NCBI GenBank assembly: GCA_030590265.1
Contig: JAUUYW010000247.1
Coordinates: 1 to 5,430 of the forward strand
Direction: 5' to 3'
Length of the DNA stretch: 5,430 bases
Origin: Candidatus Krumholzibacteriia bacterium
GTDB taxonomy: Bacteria > Krumholzibacteriota > Krumholzibacteriia > LZORAL124-64-63
The notes beneath the pieces are model-generated. The model saw nothing but the letters and a program-made list of their open reading frames with translations. It was not told the origin of the DNA and searched no databases. Shown piece by piece: positions 1 through 3,515 of this stretch. The translations under genes were made by a program, and so were the position numbers. The first letter of the stretch is position 1, and each line of letters begins with the position of its first letter.

Positions 1-2
1 CA

Positions 3-734
3 TGGCTGCTAACTGTGGGGTTGGTCATTATGTCAGTTTCGACATTTTCGTTTGGTTTTGAAGATTCTGATTGGCCCTCCCGCAGACATCAAATGGTCCG
101 CGCCGTCGAGGCCGATGTTTTTCGTCATCAGAAGGTTTTGCAGCGCTCCCATCTCTCATCCGGGGTAGCTCGCGCCATGGCGAAGGTTCCTCGCCACCTC
201 TTCGTGCCCGAGCCATACCGAGCCCACGCCTACGACAACAACCCCTTGCCCATTGGCCACCAACAAACCATCAGCCAGCCAACCATTGTGGCCCTGATGA
301 CCGAACTGATGGCCATCGATCAAGCCGATACGGTTCTGGAAGTGGGTACAGGATCCGGCTACCAAGCCGCCATACTGGCTGAAGTTGCCAGCCAGGTGCA
401 CACCATTGAAATTATCCCGGAGTTGGTGGTTTCGGCCAGGGATGTTCTGTCCGATCTGGGTTATGCAAATGTCACCGTCTATGAGGGTGACGGGTATGCC
501 GGCCTGCCGGACTGTGCACCCTTCGATGCCATCATGGTGACCGCCGCTCCCCCGGTGATACCGCCGACGCTGCTGGATCAGTTGAAACCCGGTGGACGAT
601 TGGTGGCACCGGTGGGACCTCGGGACGCCACCCAATGGTTGAAGGTCTGGATCAAACAGGCTGATGGTTCCTGCGAAATCCAAACGATCATCCCCGTTCG
701 ATTTGTCCCCATGGTAGGTGGATCTGCCAAGTGA
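3..734 (+). CDS. pcm: Protein-L-isoaspartate O-methyltransferase, probably exported; 5' end outside window
   Basis: This enzyme uses S-adenosylmethionine to methylate isoaspartyl residues that arise in ageing proteins, starting their repair. Numbered from the GTG at 15, the protein shows the family substrate-side motif GHQQTISQP (81-89). The SAM-binding motif I is VLEVGTGSGYQAA (107-119), followed by an acidic strand end (IEII, 131-134), the motif II-like strand FDAIMVTAA (170-178) and the motif III stretch LKPGGRLVAPVG (190-201). The end, VRFVPMVGG, is also typical. The catalytic core is complete. The frame stays open to the left edge: codons 3-14 read W-L-L-T, and the stretch through residue 16 (V-G-L-V-I-M-S-V-S-T-F-S-F-G-F) is hydrophobic and precedes an acidic turn. 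I read this as the core of a signal peptide whose start lies upstream, implying a periplasmic form. Alternative starts are GTG 15 and ATG 30. The gene leads a probable operon with the membrane protease and slipin genes. Family assignment is very secure; export is an inference. Confidence 0.95.
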   Translation, partial: WLLTVGLVIMSVSTFSFGFEDSDWPSRRHQMVRAVEADVFRHQKVLQRSHLSSGVARAMAKVPRHLFVPEPYRAHAYDNNPLPIGHQQTISQPTIVALMTELMAIDQADTVLEVGTGSGYQAAILAEVASQVHTIEIIPELVVSARDVLSDLGYANVTVYEGDGYAGLPDCAPFDAIMVTAAPPVIPPTLLDQLKPGGRLVAPVGPRDATQWLKVWIKQADGSCEIQTIIPVRFVPMVGGSAK

Positions 735-806
735 GCCCAGCTTTGCATCCTCCAATATTTGATTATCATGTGGAAGTGTGCATGACCTTCAAACAAGGAG
801 GCAGCC

Positions 807-2165
807 ATGTTCCTTTCATCTCAACAGCTAAGCTCTTCACCTGCTGCCGGTCTACCCCTGCATACCCCTGTTCTCTCCCTTATCATTATTCTGGCGGGCA
901 TATCAGTTTGGGTGCCTCCGGTTTTAGCCGATCCTGATGTCCATCTGCTCATATATGACGGTCCCATCACTCCCGTTGCCTCTGAATTCATTCTGCAAAA
1001 CATTGAAAATGCAACCGACGCCAACGCCGGAATCTTGATCCTTCAACTCGACACCCCTGGTGGTCTGGACCAGGATATGCGGGAGATCGTCAAAGCCATA
1101 CTCCGCGCCCAGATTCCCGTGGTTGTGTATGTAGGACCCGCCGGCAGCCGCGCCGCCAGCGCGGGAGCCTTCATCACCGTGGCTGCCCATGTGGCGGCCA
1201 TGGCCCCGGGCACCAACATCGGTTCAGCCAGCCCCGTTCAAATGATGGGAGCGGGCATGGACAGCACCATGACCCACAAAGTTACCAACGACGCAGCTGC
1301 CTACATTGCTTCCATAGCCAAGGAAAAGAACCGCAATCCTGAACTTGCGCGCAGCTTCGTTGAACAAGCACTGAACATCACCTCTGAAGAGGCCCATGCT
1401 CAAGGAGTGATCGAGATCCTGGCACCAACCGTTGCCGCCCTGCTCGACAGCCTCGACGGCCGGCAAGTGTTGGTCGACGGAAAGAAAACAACCCTGGCCA
1501 CTGCCGAAGCAGCCCTGGTTGCCTGCCCCATGAGCACCCGCCTGAAATTTCTCAAACGCCTTGTGGACCCCAACGTGGCCTACTTGCTCTTCATGTTGGG
1601 TGTGTACGGGCTTTTCTTCGAATTGAGCAATCCGGGCAGCATCATTCCCGGAATCCTGGGGAGCATCTCCATCTTGCTGGCTCTGTACGCGTTCCATGCC
1701 CTGCCGGTGAATTACACCGGAGTCGGGTTGATTCTTTTGGGAGTGATCCTGCTCATTCTGGAAGTCAAGGTGCATAGTTTTGGAGCCTTGACCATTGGGG
1801 GGATCACATCTTTGGTCCTGGGGTCAATGATGCTGTTCAATTCTCCCGAGCAATGGGCCCGGGTGAGCATGATGGTCTTGATACCCACCGTAACAATTTT
1901 TGCCGGGTTCTTCCTGCTGTGCATAACCCTGGTGGTCCGTAGCCTGAAGCGACCAGGGGTTACTGGACCAGACGCCATGATCGGAGAAACAGGAAGGGTG
2001 GTGGAAGGAATCGGAGGAGAAGGTGAAGCGGGCAAGGTGGTCATCCACGGAGAAATCTGGAATGCCTTGGCCGATGTTTCCATTGCAGCGCAGGCCCGTA
2101 TCAAAGTACTGGAAGTGAACGGGCGAGTGGCCCGGGTCATGGAAATTCGAGAAGTAATACCATAA
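807..2165 (+). CDS. nfeD: NfeD-family membrane-bound serine protease (ClpP-class, stomatin operon partner)
   Basis: This 452-residue protein has the layout of long NfeD proteins. An N-terminal hydrophobic export segment (about 23-41, ending V-L-A before D-P) precedes a ClpP/crotonase-like protease domain (about 43-205), about five membrane helices (258-273, 280-298, 302-320, 326-344, 355-378) and a C-terminal OB-fold (about 388-447, with the typical GEIWNA). The protease domain has ILQLDTPGG (78-86) and the GSRAASAGA block (113-121). By analogy with the archaeal PH1510 Ser-Lys dyad, I infer Ser118 as nucleophile and Lys158, in HKVTNDAAAYI, as general base. Members of this family cleave hydrophobic stretches of membrane proteins, including stomatin in the archaeal case, and the slipin gene follows directly. 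The ATG at 807 is set by AAGGAGG at 795-801. One oddity is that the first 42 residues contain no Lys or Arg, unusual for a signal peptide. The 72 bases before the gene hold no convincing terminator, so co-transcription with pcm is likely. Confidence 0.94.
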   Translation: MFLSSQQLSSSPAAGLPLHTPVLSLIIILAGISVWVPPVLADPDVHLLIYDGPITPVASEFILQNIENATDANAGILILQLDTPGGLDQDMREIVKAILRAQIPVVVYVGPAGSRAASAGAFITVAAHVAAMAPGTNIGSASPVQMMGAGMDSTMTHKVTNDAAAYIASIAKEKNRNPELARSFVEQALNITSEEAHAQGVIEILAPTVAALLDSLDGRQVLVDGKKTTLATAEAALVACPMSTRLKFLKRLVDPNVAYLLFMLGVYGLFFELSNPGSIIPGILGSISILLALYAFHALPVNYTGVGLILLGVILLILEVKVHSFGALTIGGITSLVLGSMMLFNSPEQWARVSMMVLIPTVTIFAGFFLLCITLVVRSLKRPGVTGPDAMIGETGRVVEGIGGEGEAGKVVIHGEIWNALADVSIAAQARIKVLEVNGRVARVMEIREVIP

Positions 2166-2189
2166 CAACAGTCTGCAACCGAGAATTTT

Positions 2190-2194
2190 GGAGG
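2190..2194 (+). promoter_or_regulatory. Ribosome binding site GGAGG that sets the slipin start
   Basis: GGAGG lies six bases before the ATG at 2201. This favours ATG 2201 over the in-frame TTG at 2195, which touches the Shine-Dalgarno sequence and would leave no spacing. Confidence 0.75.
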
Positions 2195-2200
2195 TTGACC

Positions 2201-2956
2201 ATGCCTTATATTTTTCCTGCAACGATCGTCATCATCTTTGTGCTTTTGCTCACCAATGCCCTGCGCATTCTGCGGGAATACGAGCGGGGTGTGGTGTTCC
2301 GCCTCGGACGGTATGTGGGAACCAGGGGTCCCGGCCTGATCATCCTCGTTCCCTTCATCGAGAGGATGGTGCGCGTCAGTCTGCGAACCATTGCCATGGA
2401 TGTGGCACCACAGGACGTGATCACCCGGGACAACGTTTCGGTGCGTGTCAATGCCGTACTCTATTTCCGGGTTATGGAGCCGGAAAAAGCCATCATCGAT
2501 GTGGAAGATTTTCTATTCGCCACCAGCCAGCTTGCCCAGACTTCATTGCGCAGCATTGTCGGCCAGGCTGAACTGGACGAGTTGCTGTCTGAACGGGACA
2601 AACTGAATATTCGGGTGCAGACCATTTTGGATGAAGCCACCGATCCCTGGGGTATCAAGGTCATGGCCGTGGAGATGAAAGACGTTGATCTGCCCATGGA
2701 GATGAAGCGGGCCATGGCCAAACAGGCCGAAGCTGAAAGGGAGCGTCGAGCCAAGGTGATCCACGCCAAAGGAGAGTTTCAAGCCAGTCAGAAACTGAGT
2801 GAAGCTGCGAGTGTCATTGAGGATCATCCCATTGCACTGCAGCTACGTTATTTGCAAGCTTTGACTGAAATAGCGGCTGAAAACAACAGCACGACGATTT
2901 TCCCGGTGCCAATAGATCTTTTGACCCCGTTCCTTAAGAAAGCTGGAAGTGATTGA
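2201..2956 (+). CDS. Slipin (stomatin/prohibitin-like SPFH membrane scaffold protein)
   Basis: This 251-residue protein is a bacterial slipin of normal length. It has one N-terminal membrane segment (about 4-21). The SPFH domain follows (about 24-170), with EYERGVVFRLGRY (27-39), GPGLIILVPFIERM (43-56), the D-V-I-T-R-D-N-V strand (72-79) and a conserved VEMKDVDLP (157-165). A charged Ala/Glu-rich probable coiled coil covers about 165-205. The C-terminus has the slipin-typical TTIFPVPIDLL (231-241). Slipins form ring-like oligomers on the membrane and organise or present membrane proteins. The long NfeD protease gene is 35 bases upstream, and this pairing is the classic stomatin operon arrangement, so the two products very likely act together. 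The stop is followed by a hairpin shared with the converging minus-strand gene. No catalytic function is expected. Family assignment is very secure; the precise substrate is unknown. Confidence 0.95.
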   Translation: MPYIFPATIVIIFVLLLTNALRILREYERGVVFRLGRYVGTRGPGLIILVPFIERMVRVSLRTIAMDVAPQDVITRDNVSVRVNAVLYFRVMEPEKAIIDVEDFLFATSQLAQTSLRSIVGQAELDELLSERDKLNIRVQTILDEATDPWGIKVMAVEMKDVDLPMEMKRAMAKQAEAERERRAKVIHAKGEFQASQKLSEAASVIEDHPIALQLRYLQALTEIAAENNSTTIFPVPIDLLTPFLKKAGSD

Positions 2957-2967
2957 CGGTGAGTGAT

Positions 2968-2997
2968 GAGCGGATCCTTTTCAATCGGGCTCCGCTC
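2968..2997. terminator. Hairpin between converging genes, possible two-way terminator
   Basis: A perfect 7-base inverted repeat (GAGCGGA at 2968-2974, TCCGCTC at 2991-2997) encloses a 16-base loop that can add two inner C-G pairs (2976-2977 with 2988-2989). It sits 12 bases after the slipin stop and spans the stop codon of the minus-strand gene. A pyrimidine run (CTTCCTTT) follows on the plus strand. There is no strong T-run on either side, so terminator function is uncertain. Confidence 0.4.
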
Positions 2998-3322
2998 CTT
3001 CCTTTGATGGATTGTATGTCTCACTGGGGAGAGAGAAAGGCCCCTGACGCCCCTGGATGTCCACACCGGCAACTTGCACCCGGTGGTCATCGTTAAAACT
3101 AAGAGTCAGGGTTACCTTGGGCTCATTGGGCCTGGCCACGGTAATCCATGGACCGTTGTTGGTCGATAGTTGCACCAGGTATTCCACCGGCAAGCCAACA
3201 GTTGGAGGATCCCAAATGTAATTGGCAGTTACCAAGTCTACTGCAATTCCGGGAGGGGCAAGAACAATGAAAATTAAAACGCATAGGAAAAATATTTTAT
3301 TTGAATTTGCAATATGGGTCAT
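2981..3322 (-). CDS. Small secreted protein with one fibronectin type III-like domain
   Basis: This 113-residue protein has a clear signal peptide: Lys9, a hydrophobic core at 10-22 (I-F-F-L-C-V-L-I-F-I-V-L-A) and a likely cleavage after G-I-A at 27. The lone Cys14 does not fit a lipobox. Residues about 28-103 have the strand pattern of a fibronectin type III domain. An early Trp sits in YIWDPPTVGLPVEYLVQLS (35-53), followed by the N-G-P-W turn (56-59). Later comes the RVQVAGVDIQGRQGPFS block (81-97), matching the usual pattern of a beta strand, then V-D-x-x-G, then G-P-F-S. The whole mature protein is about one such domain, so it may bind another protein or a polysaccharide; nothing enzymatic is visible. 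Start CAT 3320-3322 is supported by GGAG (3331-3334 read in reverse) eight bases upstream and by a good promoter. It is transcribed away from the large repeat-protein gene and converges on the slipin gene. Signal peptide sure; Fn3 fold likely but judged by eye. Confidence 0.8.
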   Translation of the reverse strand: MTHIANSNKIFFLCVLIFIVLAPPGIAVDLVTANYIWDPPTVGLPVEYLVQLSTNNGPWITVARPNEPKVTLTLSFNDDHRVQVAGVDIQGRQGPFSLPSETYNPSKEGAEPD

Positions 3323-3385
3323 CCTTGGATCTCCGTAACCCTCATTGGTTGGAACGGTTTCATGTCAAAACGATGGTGTGCATTC

Positions 3386-3414
3386 ATCATAAATTATTTT
3401 TCCACTTTTTGCAA
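3386..3414 (-). promoter_or_regulatory. Sigma-70-type promoter of the minus-strand Fn3-like gene
   Basis: Read on the minus strand, TTGCAA (3409-3414) is followed after exactly 17 bases by TATGAT (3386-3391). This is close to the TTGACA/TATAAT consensus with ideal spacing. Transcription would begin near 3379, giving a leader of about 57 bases before the start codon. The spacer is A-rich. Confidence 0.6.
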
Positions 3415-3424
3415 GGCTGAGCCT
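3414..3424. promoter_or_regulatory. AGGCTGAGCCT palindrome between divergent promoters, possible operator
   Basis: Two 5-base arms (AGGCT/AGCCT) flank a single central G. The site overlaps the last base of the minus-strand -35 box and lies a few bases before the candidate plus-strand -35 box. A regulator bound here could affect both directions. The arms are short and chance occurrence is quite possible. Confidence 0.25.
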
Positions 3425-3427
3425 GTG

Positions 3428-3457
3428 TTGCCAATTAATCAAAACCAATCATATTTT
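3428..3457 (+). promoter_or_regulatory. Candidate promoter of the large repeat-protein gene
   Basis: TTGCCA (3428-3433) is followed after 18 bases by TATTTT (3452-3457) in an AT-rich stretch; transcription would start near 3464, about 50 bases before the start codon. The -10 match is weak. The position, back to back with the stronger minus-strand promoter, is reasonable. Confidence 0.35.
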
Positions 3458-3504
3458 TAAGACAGTCACCACGTCTGGTTTCCGCAAAGTTTTCTTCTGT
3501 TGGT

Positions 3505-3510
3505 AAGGGG
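3505..3510 (+). promoter_or_regulatory. Ribosome binding site AAGGGG deciding the start at 3516
   Basis: AAGGGG lies five bases before ATG 3516. An in-frame TAA at 3504-3506 excludes any start further upstream. The nearer ATG at 3511 lies in another frame that stops after 18 codons. Confidence 0.55.
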
Positions 3511-3515
3511 ATGTC

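Noticed and set aside
743..769. Possible internal promoter before nfeD (TTGCAT and TATCAT)
   Set aside because: The spacer is only 15 bases and both boxes are imperfect, so the evidence is too weak to call.
1224..1775. Minus-strand open frame of 183 codons inside nfeD
   Set aside because: It is opposite a well-conserved protease gene. The His/Gln/Gly-rich product is typical of a shadow frame.
2195..2200. TTG 2195 as start of the slipin gene
   Set aside because: It directly abuts GGAGG at 2190-2194. ATG 2201 has correct spacing and gives the usual slipin N-terminus.
3281..3283. Cys14 of the minus-strand protein as a lipoprotein cysteine
   Set aside because: The preceding residues are F-F-L, not a lipobox, and the Cys sits in the middle of the hydrophobic core. 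A signal peptidase I site after residue 27 fits better.
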